This document shows, one piece after another, positions 10,790 through 19,832 of a stretch of 64,000 nucleotides of DNA. Source of the stretch: Caulobacter sp. 602-2 (lineage in GTDB: Bacteria; Pseudomonadota; Alphaproteobacteria; Caulobacterales; Caulobacteraceae). Location of the stretch: contig NZ_JAAKGT010000001.1 in the NCBI RefSeq assembly GCF_011043625.1, forward strand, positions 248,001 to 312,000, read 5' to 3'. Under the pieces are notes generated by a model, which saw nothing but the letters and a program-made list of their open reading frames with translations, made no database searches and was not told where the DNA came from. Every line of letters begins with the position of its first letter. Position 1 is the first letter of the stretch. The position numbers were made by a program, and so were the translations under genes.

Positions 10790-11476
10790 ATGACCAGGCC
10801 GCCCGGCGCCCTGGGCCTGGCCGCCCGCGCCGTGCAGCTGAAGGTCAACCGGATCATCCCGGAAAAGGTCCATGCCGCCATCACCACGGCGATGCAGGGC
10901 ATGACCCGGGCCATTCTCACCGGCTCGGACTTCGCCACCGGCGCGCCGCTGCTCTCGGCCACGCTGGACGAGCGGCTGGAGCGCGTGCGGACGGCGATCG
11001 ACAACTGGAAGAAGGCCGCCGCCGCCGAGGGCGGGATCGCCGGGGCAGGGGGCTTCGTCCTGGCCGCCGCCGACTTCCCGCTGCTGATGAGCTTCAAGAT
11101 CAAGCTGCTGTTCGAGATCGCCGCCGCCTTCGGCCACGAGGGCTCGGAGCTCTCCGAACGGCTCTACATCCTGCACATCTTCGAACTGGCCTTCTCCGAC
11201 GCGGCCCATCGCGCCAAGGTGTTCGAGGCCATGGACGGCTGGGACGCGCGCCGGCATCCGACCGATCTCTCGGGCTTCGACTGGCGGGCCTTCCAGCAGC
11301 AGTACCGCGATCACATCGATCTGGCGAAGCTGGCCCAGCTGCTGCCGGTGGTCGGCGCGCCGGTGGGGGCGATCGTCAACTGGCGTCTGGTCGAAAAGCT
11401 CGGCCACACGGCGGTGATGGCCTACCGGATGCGGCTGGAGGCGCAGCCGGCGCTGACCGGTCGAGGCTCGACCTAG
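10790..11476 (+). CDS. EcsC family protein
   Basis: The EcsC family is of unknown biochemical role, named after a gene next to a Bacillus ABC transporter. Recognised from the family-like run VNRIIPEKVHAAITTAM and the alanine/glycine-rich hydrophobic parts (GGFVLAAADFPLLMSFKIKLL; VVGAPVGAIVNW) that suggest membrane association. The annotated ATG is the first ATG/GTG/TTG in frame, but the family normally has a conserved Trp-containing stretch before it. The frame upstream encodes such a stretch (ADLAAWREQ). A CTG at 10742 with GGAG 7 nt upstream may be the true start. The stop overlaps the convergent small gene by CTAG. Confidence 0.85.
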   Translation: MTRPPGALGLAARAVQLKVNRIIPEKVHAAITTAMQGMTRAILTGSDFATGAPLLSATLDERLERVRTAIDNWKKAAAAEGGIAGAGGFVLAAADFPLLMSFKIKLLFEIAAAFGHEGSELSERLYILHIFELAFSDAAHRAKVFEAMDGWDARRHPTDLSGFDWRAFQQQYRDHIDLAKLAQLLPVVGAPVGAIVNWRLVEKLGHTAVMAYRMRLEAQPALTGRGST

Positions 11477-11676
11477 CGCTGATCGCGGGGCTTCACCTTT
11501 ACCGGCTTTCCGGCGCAGGAGTGGTAGCGGACCACGTCGGGCGGATCGCCCGCGCAATGGAAGCCGGAGTTCGAGAACATCGGCTCTCCGGTCAGCAGGG
11601 CCTTGGCGCCGCCGATGATCAGGATCGGCAGCGCCATCAGCACGAACAGCACGGTGAAGATCTTGAAGAGCTTCAT
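11473..11676 (-). CDS. small membrane-anchored or secreted protein, 67 aa
   Basis: Unknown family. An N-terminal hydrophobic helix (MKLFKIFTVLFVLMALPILIIGG) precedes a short polar domain with two Cys in HCAGDPPDVVRYHSCAG, which could form a disulfide if the tail is periplasmic. The start is uncertain: ATG at 11676 gives a clean signal-anchor, while ATG at 11709 has CAGGG 7 nt upstream and would add 11 residues. It lies just downstream of the DsbA-family gene on the same strand. Confidence 0.6.
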   Translation of the reverse strand: MKLFKIFTVLFVLMALPILIIGGAKALLTGEPMFSNSGFHCAGDPPDVVRYHSCAGKPVKVKPRDQR

Positions 11677-11747
11677 CTTCGTAGCGGTGACGTAGCTGGA
11701 AGAGATCATGCGCGCCCTGATCCTGCTTTTCTCGGCGATCGTAAGGG

Positions 11748-12383
11748 TCAGGCCAGCGCCTGGTCGATCGCCTTCTGCAGGTTCTCGGGGCTCTCGGCGC
11801 CGACCACCGCCACCTTGCCCGCGAAGATCGCCACCGGCACGCCGGTGACGCCGCCGCGCACGGCCATGGCGTGCTGCTGGACGATCACGTCCTTGTCGGC
11901 GCCTTCGGACAGCAGCTGCAGCACCGCGACCTCGTCCATGCCGGCAGCCTTGGCGATCTGGCCCAGCACGACGGGGTCGCCGATGTCGCGGCCTTCCTCG
12001 AAATAGGCGGCGAACAGGCCTTCGACCACGGCGTCCTGCACGGCCGCGCCGCGCGCCCAGCGGATCAGGCGGTGGGCGGCGCTGGTGTTGGGCGACAGGG
12101 CGATCTTGTCGAAGGCGAAGTCGATGCCTTCCTCGGCGCCGGCCTCGACCAGGGCCTCGTGCACGGCCTTGAGGCGCGCGGGATCCTTGAACTTGCCGGC
12201 CATGTAGGCGGCGCGGTCGACGCCTTCCTCGGGCAGGGTCGGGTCCAGCTGGTACGGACGCCAGATGACGATCGGCTCGAGGTCGGGACGTGCGGCCAGG
12301 GCGCTCTTCACCCGGCGCCAGCCGAGATAGCACCAGGGGCAGACGACGTCGGCGACGACGTCGACGGTGATCGGCTGGCCCAT
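11748..12383 (-). CDS. DsbA family oxidoreductase (FrnE-like)
   Basis: The thioredoxin-fold protein has CPWC at residues 15-18 right after the first beta strand, an inserted helical domain, and the cis-Pro region GGVTGVPVAIFAGK. There is no signal peptide, so it is cytosolic like the FrnE / 2-hydroxychromene-2-carboxylate isomerase branch of the DsbA family. 211 aa is normal for this group. The role is probably dithiol-disulfide exchange in stress protection; the exact substrate cannot be read from sequence. Confidence 0.92.
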   Translation of the reverse strand: MGQPITVDVVADVVCPWCYLGWRRVKSALAARPDLEPIVIWRPYQLDPTLPEEGVDRAAYMAGKFKDPARLKAVHEALVEAGAEEGIDFAFDKIALSPNTSAAHRLIRWARGAAVQDAVVEGLFAAYFEEGRDIGDPVVLGQIAKAAGMDEVAVLQLLSEGADKDVIVQQHAMAVRGGVTGVPVAIFAGKVAVVGAESPENLQKAIDQALA

Positions 12384-12457
12384 GGGGGAACTCCTAGACT
12401 GAAGCGTGACAGCCGAAAGTGTCTGCGGTTTCGGCGCCCGTCACGCGTCTGGTTAAG

Positions 12458-13780
12458 TTAGATGGCCTTCTGGAGGGCCTGGGAAGCGGCGCGCTCCAGC
12501 GCGTGGATGGCGGTTTCGCCCGGCTCGATCTGGGCGACGCCGATGTCGAATTCGCAGACGAACGGGCTGCGGTCCTCGCCGGCGTCGAAGGCGGTGCAGC
12601 CGATGACGGCGGCGATGCGTTCGGCGGCGGCCTTGGCGGCGGCCAGGTTGGTGGCCGGAAGGGCCAGGGCGAAGACCTCGGGCGCCAGGCGGGCGGCGGT
12701 GTCCTCGACGCGCACGAGGCGGCCGACCATCGAGCCGATCTGCGGGATGGCGCGGTCCAGCCAGCCGTTCTGGCGCGCCCAGACCACGTCGGTCTTGTCG
12801 GCCACGCGCAGCACGCCGATCGACAGCGGGCGGCCGCGCTCGCGCGCGGCGCCGGCCAGGCGGGCCAGGTGGGCGGCGAACAGATCGCGGGTGAACAGGC
12901 CGGTGGCCGCGTCCATCAGGCCCGAGCTGCGGGCCTTCTCCAGCGCGCCGCGAATGGCTTCGCCGCGACGATAGTTGCGGGCCAGCTCGATGACCCGGCG
13001 GGCGGTGTCGCCTTCGGGCGTCTGCGGCGAGGCCACGTCCGACACGCCGCGATGGAACGCCTCGGACATGGTCACGTAGCTCTCGGCGTTCATGTAGAGC
13101 AGCGCCGGAATGTGGAAGAGGCGGGTGTTGCGCCGCATGCCGGCGGCGATCGACAGCGCTTCCTGCTGGTTCTCGCCGGCCCACAGCACCACCGCGTCGA
13201 AGGCCCGCTCGTGCAGGTAGTCGAAGGCGGTGTAGGCGGTGAAGGCGCCGACCACGTCGGCCCCGCCGCGCGTCAGGGCGTTGGACAGGGCCAGGAACTG
13301 CGGGGCCGGCTCGCCGATGGCCAGCACGCGGTAGGGCGCGCTGGAGGCTTCCGGCAGATCCAGCCGCCGGCCACGATCGCCGAAGGTGGTCAGGCGAAGC
13401 TCGAACTCTTCTTCGGCGATCGCCGTGCGGACCAGGGATTCCAGGCGCAGCACCGCCTGCGACGGATGCAGCGGCGGTGACAGGGTCAGGTCGAAGGCGC
13501 TCTGGCCGACGTCCGTGCCCGGCTCGCCGATGGCGATCACCGGCAGGCGGCGAGGGGCCACGGCCGCCTTGAGGCGGCGGGCCAGCGTCTGGCTGTCGGG
13601 ACCGGCCGCGTCCAGGTCGACGATCACGGCCTCGATCTGCAGGTCGCCCAGCGCGGCGAGGGCGGCGTAGGGGCCGCGCGCGGTGATGGTGCGCCAGCCC
13701 AGGCGGTCCAGCCCTTCGGACAGGGGACCGGCCCGCGTGTCGTCACGCGCCACGATCAGGATCCGGGCGTTCACCGCCAA
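12458..13780 (-). CDS. popA: PopA, degenerate GGDEF c-di-GMP effector
   Basis: PopA is a pole-localised c-di-GMP receptor that, in C. crescentus, directs CtrA degradation by ClpXP at the G1-S transition. The 440-aa protein has two receiver-like domains followed by a GGDEF domain (entry motif MDAATGLFTRDLF). The active site GGDEF is replaced by APEVF, so no cyclase activity is expected. The inhibitory site RVED is intact five residues before it. With the TTG start chosen here (GGAG 7 nt upstream) its Arg is residue 357, the number I recall for the c-di-GMP-binding Arg of C. crescentus PopA. A GTG two codons later is the alternative start. Confidence 0.93.
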   Translation of the reverse strand: MAVNARILIVARDDTRAGPLSEGLDRLGWRTITARGPYAALAALGDLQIEAVIVDLDAAGPDSQTLARRLKAAVAPRRLPVIAIGEPGTDVGQSAFDLTLSPPLHPSQAVLRLESLVRTAIAEEEFELRLTTFGDRGRRLDLPEASSAPYRVLAIGEPAPQFLALSNALTRGGADVVGAFTAYTAFDYLHERAFDAVVLWAGENQQEALSIAAGMRRNTRLFHIPALLYMNAESYVTMSEAFHRGVSDVASPQTPEGDTARRVIELARNYRRGEAIRGALEKARSSGLMDAATGLFTRDLFAAHLARLAGAARERGRPLSIGVLRVADKTDVVWARQNGWLDRAIPQIGSMVGRLVRVEDTAARLAPEVFALALPATNLAAAKAAAERIAAVIGCTAFDAGEDRSPFVCEFDIGVAQIEPGETAIHALERAASQALQKAI

Positions 13781-13960
13781 ATTCGTTCTCCGCTGGCGCA
13801 GGCCTTTGATTCGCGAGCCAACATAGCAGAGGCGAGGGTGCGGCAAAGGGATGCGTGGTCGCAGTCTTTACCTTGTCGACAGGCGATTTCTCCCGGGCTT
13901 GCCTGACCGGGCGTCAACCGGGTCCTACTGCCGCCAACGAGATCGAAACGGGAGGACGCG

Positions 13961-15088
13961 ATGGGCCAGGGACCGCTGTCTGGGCTGAAGGTGTTGGAGT
14001 TCGCCGGGATCGGCCCCGGGCCGTTCTGCGGCATGCTGCTGTCGGACCTCGGTGCCGACGTCGTGCGCATCGACCGCAAGGGCTCGGGCCGCTCCTCGCT
14101 GGCCGACGTCACCGCCCGCGGCCGTCGCTCGGTGGCGCTGGACCTCAAGCAGCCCGCCGCCGTCGAGACCTGCCTGAAGCTGATGGAGACCGCCGATGCG
14201 GTGTTCGAGGGCTTTCGTCCGGGGGTGATGGAGCGCCTGGGTCTCGGACCCGACGCGGCCCTGGCCCGCAATCCCAAGCTGGTCTACGGCCGCATGACCG
14301 GCTGGGGCCAGACCGGCCCCTACGCCAAGGCCGCCGGCCACGACATGAACTACATCGCCATCACCGGCGCGCTGGACGCGATCGGAACGGAAGGCAAGCC
14401 GATCCCGCCGCTGAACCTGGTCGGCGACTTCGGCGGCGGCGCGCTCTATCTGGCCTTCGGCCTGCTGGCCGGGGTGATCCACGCCCGCGAGACGGGGCAG
14501 GGACAGGTCATCGACTGCGCCATGAGCGACGGCGCGGCCTCTCTGATGGCCATGTTCTACGGCTTCAAGGCCATGGGCATGTGGCGCGAGGGCCGGCGGG
14601 GCAACCTGCTCGACGGCGGGGCCCACTTCTACGACACCTACCAGTGCGCCGATGGCAAGTGGGTGTCGATCGGCTCGATCGAGCCCCAGTTCTATCTGCT
14701 GCTGCTGGAGAAGACCGGGATCACCGATCCCCACTTCCAGGCCCAGATGAGTCGCGACGACTGGCCGGCCCTGCGCGAGAAGCTGGCCGCGGTGATCGCG
14801 ACCAAGACCCGCGACGAGTGGTGCGCGATCATGGACGCCACCGACGTCTGCTTCGCCCCCGTCCTGTCGATGGACGAAGCCCCGGACCACGTCCACAACA
14901 AGGCCCGCGAGACCTTCGTCGAGGTCGCCGGGGTCATCCAGCCCGCGCCGGCACCGCGTTTCTCGGCCACGCCGGGCGTGATCCAGGGACCGCCGCCGAA
15001 GATCGGGGCCGACAACGCCTCAGCCCTGGGAGACTGGGGCTTCGACGCTGCGGCGATCGCCGAACTGGAGGCCGCCGGGGCGCTCTGA
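13961..15088 (+). CDS. CaiB/BaiF CoA-transferase family, alpha-methylacyl-CoA racemase-like
   Basis: The 375-aa length and the start [31 protein letters not shown] are typical of the family. Catalytic residues of the racemase branch are present: H127 in GHDMNYI and D156 in [11 protein letters not shown]. The likely role is epimerisation of 2-methyl-branched acyl-CoA thioesters before beta-oxidation. Class III CoA-transferases share the fold and the Asp, so a transferase role cannot be excluded, but the glycine-rich GDFGGG environment favours the racemase. It appears monocistronic, with a hairpin terminator downstream. Confidence 0.9.
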   Translation: MGQGPLSGLKVLEFAGIGPGPFCGMLLSDLGADVVRIDRKGSGRSSLADVTARGRRSVALDLKQPAAVETCLKLMETADAVFEGFRPGVMERLGLGPDAALARNPKLVYGRMTGWGQTGPYAKAAGHDMNYIAITGALDAIGTEGKPIPPLNLVGDFGGGALYLAFGLLAGVIHARETGQGQVIDCAMSDGAASLMAMFYGFKAMGMWREGRRGNLLDGGAHFYDTYQCADGKWVSIGSIEPQFYLLLLEKTGITDPHFQAQMSRDDWPALREKLAAVIATKTRDEWCAIMDATDVCFAPVLSMDEAPDHVHNKARETFVEVAGVIQPAPAPRFSATPGVIQGPPPKIGADNASALGDWGFDAAAIAELEAAGAL

Positions 15089-15207
15089 CGCAAGCTGACA
15101 ACGGCGTTCAGATGCGGTTCAGGCGGGCAATCCTAACTTCGAACTGTGACCGGCCGCCGTGCCAACCCGTCCCTCGATGCGACGGCCGGTTCAGGCAAGA
15201 CCTGCGG

Positions 15208-15248
15208 AGACGCGTCGCTTTCCCTGAGGCGGCGCGTCTTTGACGTTT
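15208..15248 (+). terminator. putative terminator
   Basis: An 11-bp stem with one G-U pair (AGACGCGTCGC / GCGGCGCGTCT), a 10-nt loop, then TTGACGTTTT. It lies about 120 nt after the CoA-transferase gene. Confidence 0.6.
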
Positions 15249-15307
15249 TGGAGAGCGGCGCCGTCGAAGGGTTGCTTCACCGGGCGCGGGGAGGCAGTTT
15301 CCGGCGA

Positions 15308-16258
15308 ATGCAGCCCCCCAAGGCCCCCATTCGCTGGCGAGACCTAGATCTCGACCCGATCCACTGGGTTCAGGAAATCCTCCGCGTTCTCGGCCTGGCC
15401 CTGTCCAGGCTGTGGGGACGCGACGTCATGCTCTATGTGGGCGGCGTCTCGTTCTTTGCGCTTCTGGCGGTGTTTCCGGGCCTGGCCATCCTGATCGGCC
15501 TCTACAGCCTTCTGCTGGACCCCAACACCGCCGCCCGCCAGGCCGACGCCCTGGCCTTCATGATGCCCACCGGCGCGCGGCCGATCTTCCAGAGCGAGAT
15601 GCAGCGCCTGGCCCACGCGCCGGTCTACACCGTCTCGCTGCAGAGCCTCGTCATCCTGGTCATCGGCGTCTACGCCGCCCATCGCGGCTTCAAGGCCTTG
15701 CTGGCGGGCCTGTCGTTCATCCACGACGAGGAGGACCAGCGCGGCTTCTTCGGCTTCAACCTGATGGCGCTGTTCGTGCTGATCGCGGCGTTCGGCATGC
15801 TGTTCCTGATGTCGGGGGTGTTCCTGACCTTCCGGCTGCTCGCCAGCACCCTGAACCTGCGACCGCTGGAAGGCGTGTCGTGGATCCAGAGCGAGTGGAC
15901 CTGGGCGACGCTGGGCCTCGTCATCGGCATGACCCTGATCTACCGCTACGCCATGTCCCGCCAGCCCGTCGGCTGGCGCGCCTCGCTGACCGGCGGCGTC
16001 GCGGCGGGCCTGTTCTGCGTCTTCATGTCGTGGGCCAGCGCCTTCTACGTCGAGAAGGTGGCGCACCTGGGCGCGACCTACGGCTCGATCTCGGCCGTGA
16101 TCATCTTCCTGATCTGGCTGTCGTGGAGCGTGAACGCGGTGTTCTTCGGCGGCGCGCTGGCCACCGAGGTCGAGATCGCGCTCGACGAGCGGCCTCAGGC
16201 CCTGGTCGACGGCCCCAAGGCCATCGCCCTCAAGGCGCCTTCGTCACCCGAAAGCTGA
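15308..16258 (+). CDS. YihY/BrkB family inner-membrane protein
   Basis: The 316-aa protein has about six transmembrane helices and the family features VGGVSFFALLAVFPGLAILIGLYS, the YGSISAVIIFLIWLSW helix and FFGGALATEVE near the end. The family (formerly thought to be RNase BN) has an uncertain transport-like role. ATG at 15308 begins just before a conserved N-terminal amphipathic stretch, with GGGAGG ~13 nt upstream; the longer frame upstream contains the preceding terminator. Its 3' end overlaps the convergent TusA-like gene by 29 bp. Confidence 0.92.
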   Translation: MQPPKAPIRWRDLDLDPIHWVQEILRVLGLALSRLWGRDVMLYVGGVSFFALLAVFPGLAILIGLYSLLLDPNTAARQADALAFMMPTGARPIFQSEMQRLAHAPVYTVSLQSLVILVIGVYAAHRGFKALLAGLSFIHDEEDQRGFFGFNLMALFVLIAAFGMLFLMSGVFLTFRLLASTLNLRPLEGVSWIQSEWTWATLGLVIGMTLIYRYAMSRQPVGWRASLTGGVAAGLFCVFMSWASAFYVEKVAHLGATYGSISAVIIFLIWLSWSVNAVFFGGALATEVEIALDERPQALVDGPKAIALKAPSSPES

Positions 16259-16460
16259 TCGCGCCCGACGGCAGGTCCTCGACGCCCTCCAGCGTCGCGC
16301 CCAGCTGGCGGGCGAAGTGCGGTACGTCGATGCGCGCCAGCGGATCGTCGGCCAGCAGGCGCACCGTCGCCCCGGCCGGCGCGTGCTCCAGCGCCCGGCG
16401 CAGGCGCAGCGTCGGCACCGGGCAGCGATGGCCGCGCGCGTCGACCTCGATGTCGCTCAC
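16230..16460 (-). CDS. TusA-like sulfurtransferase
   Basis: A 76-aa protein of the SirA/TusA/YedF family. The CPxP signature is RGHRCPVPTLRLRRAL, with a Cys that can carry persulfide sulfur, followed by the usual beta-alpha-beta fold (TVRLLADDPLARIDVPHF). The family delivers sulfur to tRNA thiolation, molybdenum cofactor enzymes or other targets. The GTG start overlaps the pseudouridine synthase stop (GTGA), making it the third gene of the rsmC-like/pseudouridine synthase/TusA run. All three products fit RNA modification, which hints at a tRNA or rRNA role here. Confidence 0.9.
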   Translation of the reverse strand: MSDIEVDARGHRCPVPTLRLRRALEHAPAGATVRLLADDPLARIDVPHFARQLGATLEGVEDLPSGAISFRVTKAP

Positions 16461-17191
16461 GAAAACACCTGCTCGGCTTCCTGGGCGGTGAGGATCCGGT
16501 GCTTGCCGGGCTCCAGGTCGGCCGGCAGCGTGATGCCGCCGATCCGCTCGCGGTGCAGGGCGGTCACGTGGTTGCCCATGGCCGCGAACATCCGGCGCAC
16601 TTGGTGATAGCGGCCCTCGGTGATGGTCAGGCGGGCGGTCCTGTCGTCCACGACGTCCAGTTGCGCCGGCAGCAGCGGCTTTTCCTCGCCCTCCAGCATC
16701 AGCGCGCCGCTGGCGAAGGCCTCGCCCTCCTTGCCCGACAGCGGGCGATCCAGGCTGGCCAGATAGGTCTTGGCCACGTGCCGTTTGGGCGAGATCACCC
16801 GGTGCAGGAAGTCGCCGTCGTCGGTGATCAGCAGGAGGCCCGAGGTGTCCTTGTCCAGCCGCCCCACGCTCGACAGCGCAGGATCCCGGATCTGCCAGCG
16901 GCGCGGCAGCAGGTCGTAGATCTTGGCCCCGTCCTCCCGGTGCGAGCACACCACGCCCAGGGGCTTGTTCATCAGCAGCACCAGCGGCGCGGGCGGATCG
17001 ATCGGAACGCCGCGAACGAACAGGTGCTGGGGCAGGTCGGCGGTCACGGCGATGCGCTTGCCGGCGTCCTTCAGCGGCACGCCGTCGAAGGTCACCTTGC
17101 CGGCCGCCACCAGGGCCTGGACCTCGCGCCGTGCGCCATAGCCCAGATTGGCCAGCAGCCGGTCCAGCCGCGCCATCAGCGCCTTGGTCAT
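16457..17191 (-). CDS. 16S/23S rRNA pseudouridine synthase, RsuA/RluB/E/F family
   Basis: An N-terminal S4 RNA-binding domain (ARLDRLLANLGYGARREV) precedes the catalytic domain, with the Asp in SSVGRLDKDTSGLLLITDDG and the EGRYHQVRRMFAAMGNHV signature. The 244-aa length fits RsuA/RluE. Target base cannot be told from sequence; RsuA (16S U516) is the closest guess. The start overlaps the upstream methyltransferase stop by ATGA; an internal ATG at 17176 is possible. Confidence 0.9.
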   Translation of the reverse strand: MTKALMARLDRLLANLGYGARREVQALVAAGKVTFDGVPLKDAGKRIAVTADLPQHLFVRGVPIDPPAPLVLLMNKPLGVVCSHREDGAKIYDLLPRRWQIRDPALSSVGRLDKDTSGLLLITDDGDFLHRVISPKRHVAKTYLASLDRPLSGKEGEAFASGALMLEGEEKPLLPAQLDVVDDRTARLTITEGRYHQVRRMFAAMGNHVTALHRERIGGITLPADLEPGKHRILTAQEAEQVFS

Positions 17192-18105
17192 TTCACGGCC
17201 TCGAGCACCTTGAAGCCTTCCTGGTCGAGCACGGGCTTCACGCGGGCGAAGTGATCGGCCAGCACGGCCTCGTAGGGCAGGTGGCGGTTGGCCACCAGCC
17301 ACAGCACGCCGCCCTTCTTCAGCAGCGCGGCCGCGCCGCGGATGAAAGCCTGGCCCAGCGCCTTGTCCTCGCCGCCGCCCTCATGGAACGGCGGGTTGGA
17401 GACCACGAAGTCCAGGTTCGACAGTTCCGGCAGGCCAAGGCGGATGTCGGCGTGCGAGAAGCTGACCCGCGCGTCGTCGACATTGCGCTGGGCCGCGTCC
17501 AGCGCCCGGCGGTCGATGTCGATCAAGGCCAGCTTGGTCACCTTGGGCGAGGCCAGCACCTGGTGGGCCAGCACGCCGATGCCGCAGCCCAGGTCCGCGC
17601 CGGCGCCCGAAAAGGCGGGCAGGGCCTGCATCAGCAGAGCCGTGCCGGTGTCGAGCCGGTCCCAGCTGAACACGCCCGGCTGGGTCCACAGGCCCTCGCC
17701 GTCGATACGGCGCGGCGCGCCCTCGGCCAGGGCGTCGGCCAGGCCCGTCGGCGCCTCGGGGCGCAGGGTCACGCAGATGCGGTGGTGACGACGGGCGTCC
17801 TCGCCGATCGTGCAGCCGAACGCCGACAGCTCCTTCTTCAGGCGCAGGCCGCCGCGATCCTTGGGCGCGGCCACGGTCAGGCGACCGCCGGCCTTCAGCG
17901 CCCGCAGGGCCTGGGCCAGCACGTAGCGCCGCTCCACCGCGCCGGCCGGGGCCAGCACCACGAACGCGTCCAGCGAGGCGTCGGCCAGGCCTTCCAGCGG
18001 CTGCGCGCCCGGCACGGTCGGGGCGGTCTGCACGGCGCCGCGCGGCGTCTCGATCACCTCGCGCGGGGGAAAGCCATAGACGGCGGCGGAGATGGTGTCG
18101 GTCAT
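17188..18105 (-). CDS. RsmC-like 16S rRNA m2G methyltransferase
   Basis: This is a class I SAM-dependent methyltransferase of the RsmC/RlmG group. The N-terminal half is a degenerate methyltransferase-like domain. The C-terminal half has motif I ADLGCGIGVLAHQVL and the catalytic NPPFHEGGG (NPPF is typical of N2-guanine and N6-adenine methyltransferases). The 305-aa length fits RsmC (m2G1207 in E. coli). It is first in the three-gene leftward run. Confidence 0.88.
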   Translation of the reverse strand: MTDTISAAVYGFPPREVIETPRGAVQTAPTVPGAQPLEGLADASLDAFVVLAPAGAVERRYVLAQALRALKAGGRLTVAAPKDRGGLRLKKELSAFGCTIGEDARRHHRICVTLRPEAPTGLADALAEGAPRRIDGEGLWTQPGVFSWDRLDTGTALLMQALPAFSGAGADLGCGIGVLAHQVLASPKVTKLALIDIDRRALDAAQRNVDDARVSFSHADIRLGLPELSNLDFVVSNPPFHEGGGEDKALGQAFIRGAAALLKKGGVLWLVANRHLPYEAVLADHFARVKPVLDQEGFKVLEAVK

Positions 18106-18246
18106 GAGCAGAGGATCTTGGGCCGTGGAACGCGAAGGGGGGAAAGGGGCGTTGGTTACCTTGGGCGAGCCCGCGACGCCAGAGTTTCACGCTTTGGCCG
18201 CTCGCGCGGCATTGCTTGGAGCGGGGCGTCGAAGCAAGCTTTGGCC

Positions 18247-18798
18247 ATGAACGCCACGGCCCTCATCCTCATCGACCTGCAGCGCGGCATGCTTCCGGAG
18301 AACAGTGGGCCCCGCAACAATCCGGGCGCCGAGGACAACGCCGCCCACCTTCTGCACGCCTGGCGCGTTCGCGGCCTGCCGGTCGTGCATGTGCGCCACA
18401 TGAGCCGCTCGCCCGAGGGCTCGTTCTGGCCAGGCTCCTCCAACTGCGAGTTCCAGCCCAGGTTCGAGCCCCTGCCGTCCGAGCACCGGATGGAAAAGAA
18501 CGTTCCCGACGCCTTCGCCGCCAGCGGCCTGGAGCGCTGGCTGCGCCTGCGCGAGGTGCGTCACCTGGTCGTGGTCGGCGTGGCCACCAACAACTCGGTC
18601 GAGGCCACCGTCCGCGCCGCCGCCTGCCTGGGCTTCGACGTCGCCGTGCCGGCCGACGCCTGCTTCACCTTCGACAAGGCCGACCTCGAAGGCGCCGTCC
18701 GCGACGCGGCCGAATGGCACCTGATGAGCCTCTCCAACCTCGACGGTGAATACGCGGTGGTCACGCGGACGGACGAGATTCTGGCGCGGCTGGGGTAG
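18247..18798 (+). CDS. isochorismatase-fold (cysteine hydrolase-like) protein with Ser at the nucleophile position
   Basis: The 183-aa alpha/beta fold protein aligns with the isochorismatase family: D10 in LILIDLQRG and K84 in MEKNVPDAF are at the catalytic Asp and Lys positions. The usual Cys in a GVATDxCVEAT-type motif is S117 in GVATNNSVEAT. Family members hydrolyse amides (nicotinamide, biuret) or isochorismate, and some lack the Cys. Catalysis by a Cys thioester intermediate is therefore not possible here and the substrate is unknown. ATG is the first residue of the conserved first strand. Confidence 0.88.
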   Translation: MNATALILIDLQRGMLPENSGPRNNPGAEDNAAHLLHAWRVRGLPVVHVRHMSRSPEGSFWPGSSNCEFQPRFEPLPSEHRMEKNVPDAFAASGLERWLRLREVRHLVVVGVATNNSVEATVRAAACLGFDVAVPADACFTFDKADLEGAVRDAAEWHLMSLSNLDGEYAVVTRTDEILARLG

Positions 18799-18807
18799 AG
18801 CTGAAAC

Positions 18808-18828
18808 CCCTCTCTCTAAGAGAGAGGG
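18808..18828. terminator. bidirectional-type hairpin between convergent genes
   Basis: A perfect 9-bp stem (CCCTCTCTC / GAGAGAGGG) with a 3-nt loop lies between the convergent hydrolase-like gene and the DUF4424 gene. The flanks are only weakly T/A rich. Confidence 0.5.
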
Positions 18829-18840
18829 CTTCAATTGCTG

Positions 18841-19797
18841 CTAAGGCTCCCGCCGCTCCAGCAGCAGGATCTGCAGGTCCTTCTCCGGCCGCCAGTTCTT
18901 GCGGCGAACCTCGAACTGGGTCGGGCCGATCTTCTTCACGCCATCGGCGCAGAAGCTGACCAGGTTGCGCGGCGCGCCCTTGTCGACCACCAGCCGGAAG
19001 TCGCCGATCGGCTCGCTCCAGTTGCCGCCGGTGACCAGCACGTAGTCGATCCATTTCTCGATATAGGCGCCGTCCTCGCCGCCGGCGCGCCTGACGGCCG
19101 CGACCATGCCGGGATCGACGCAGTACTTGGCTTCCGTCTCGGCCCCATAGGCGCTGCCCACCGATGTCGCGACCGTCGCGCCGACCGAGGGCGTGTAGGC
19201 GTGTTCGACGACGATAGGCTTGCCGGCCGGGAAGGCCTGCAGCCAGTGATAGGTGGTCTTGAGCACCCAGATCGGACCCTGGTCCTCGTCGTAGAGGCCA
19301 AGCGCCTGGGCTTCCTTCAGCTTGGCCGGCGGGAGGGCCTGCATGGCCTTGGTCGCGGCCTCCTGGTGCACGGCCAGCGGGATCGCGTTGGCGACCAGCC
19401 AGGCGGTGCGGTCGACGCCGCCGCCGAACGCCTTCTGCTCGACCTGCGCCTTCACCGGCTTGCCGTCGACCTTGGTCGAGAAGCCCAGGATGTTGGCCGG
19501 ATCGTCCACCGGGATCGACACGTCGCCCATGAAGAAGCCGTCGCCGCCGATGTCGGGCATCGGGAAGGCCACCCGCAGCGTCACGTCCTTGCCGCTGGTG
19601 TTCTCGAACACGTAGCGCACCCGCACCGCGCTCGGAGAGATGTAGAGGTCCTCCGACCGCATGGCGACGGCGGTGGTTTTGGTCAGCACCAGCCCGCCGG
19701 CGGCGAGTTCGGCCGAGGTGTCGTTGGCCATGGCCGGCGCGGCGCAGGCGAGCGCGGCGACGAGGGCGGCTGAACGGAGCAGGGGGCGAAGCGTCAT
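18841..19797 (-). CDS. DUF4424 family periplasmic protein
   Basis: A Sec signal peptide (LLRSAALVAALACAAPAMA-ND) leads a ~300-residue mature domain typical of DUF4424: NDTSAELAAGGLVLT, SEDLYISPSAVRVRYVFENT and AFPMPDIGGDGFF. Function of the family is unknown. ATG at 19797 was taken because it begins the signal peptide; a longer frame would run into the tRNA gene. It sits alone, downstream of tRNA-Ser on the same strand. Confidence 0.88.
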   Translation of the reverse strand: MTLRPLLRSAALVAALACAAPAMANDTSAELAAGGLVLTKTTAVAMRSEDLYISPSAVRVRYVFENTSGKDVTLRVAFPMPDIGGDGFFMGDVSIPVDDPANILGFSTKVDGKPVKAQVEQKAFGGGVDRTAWLVANAIPLAVHQEAATKAMQALPPAKLKEAQALGLYDEDQGPIWVLKTTYHWLQAFPAGKPIVVEHAYTPSVGATVATSVGSAYGAETEAKYCVDPGMVAAVRRAGGEDGAYIEKWIDYVLVTGGNWSEPIGDFRLVVDKGAPRNLVSFCADGVKKIGPTQFEVRRKNWRPEKDLQILLLERREP

Positions 19798-19832
19798 GTC
19801 GCCGGAATAACACGGCGACGACGACGAAGGAG

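Noticed and set aside
12458..13780. Active diguanylate cyclase
   Set aside because: The active-site motif is APEVF rather than GGDEF/GGEEF, so catalytic activity is not expected.
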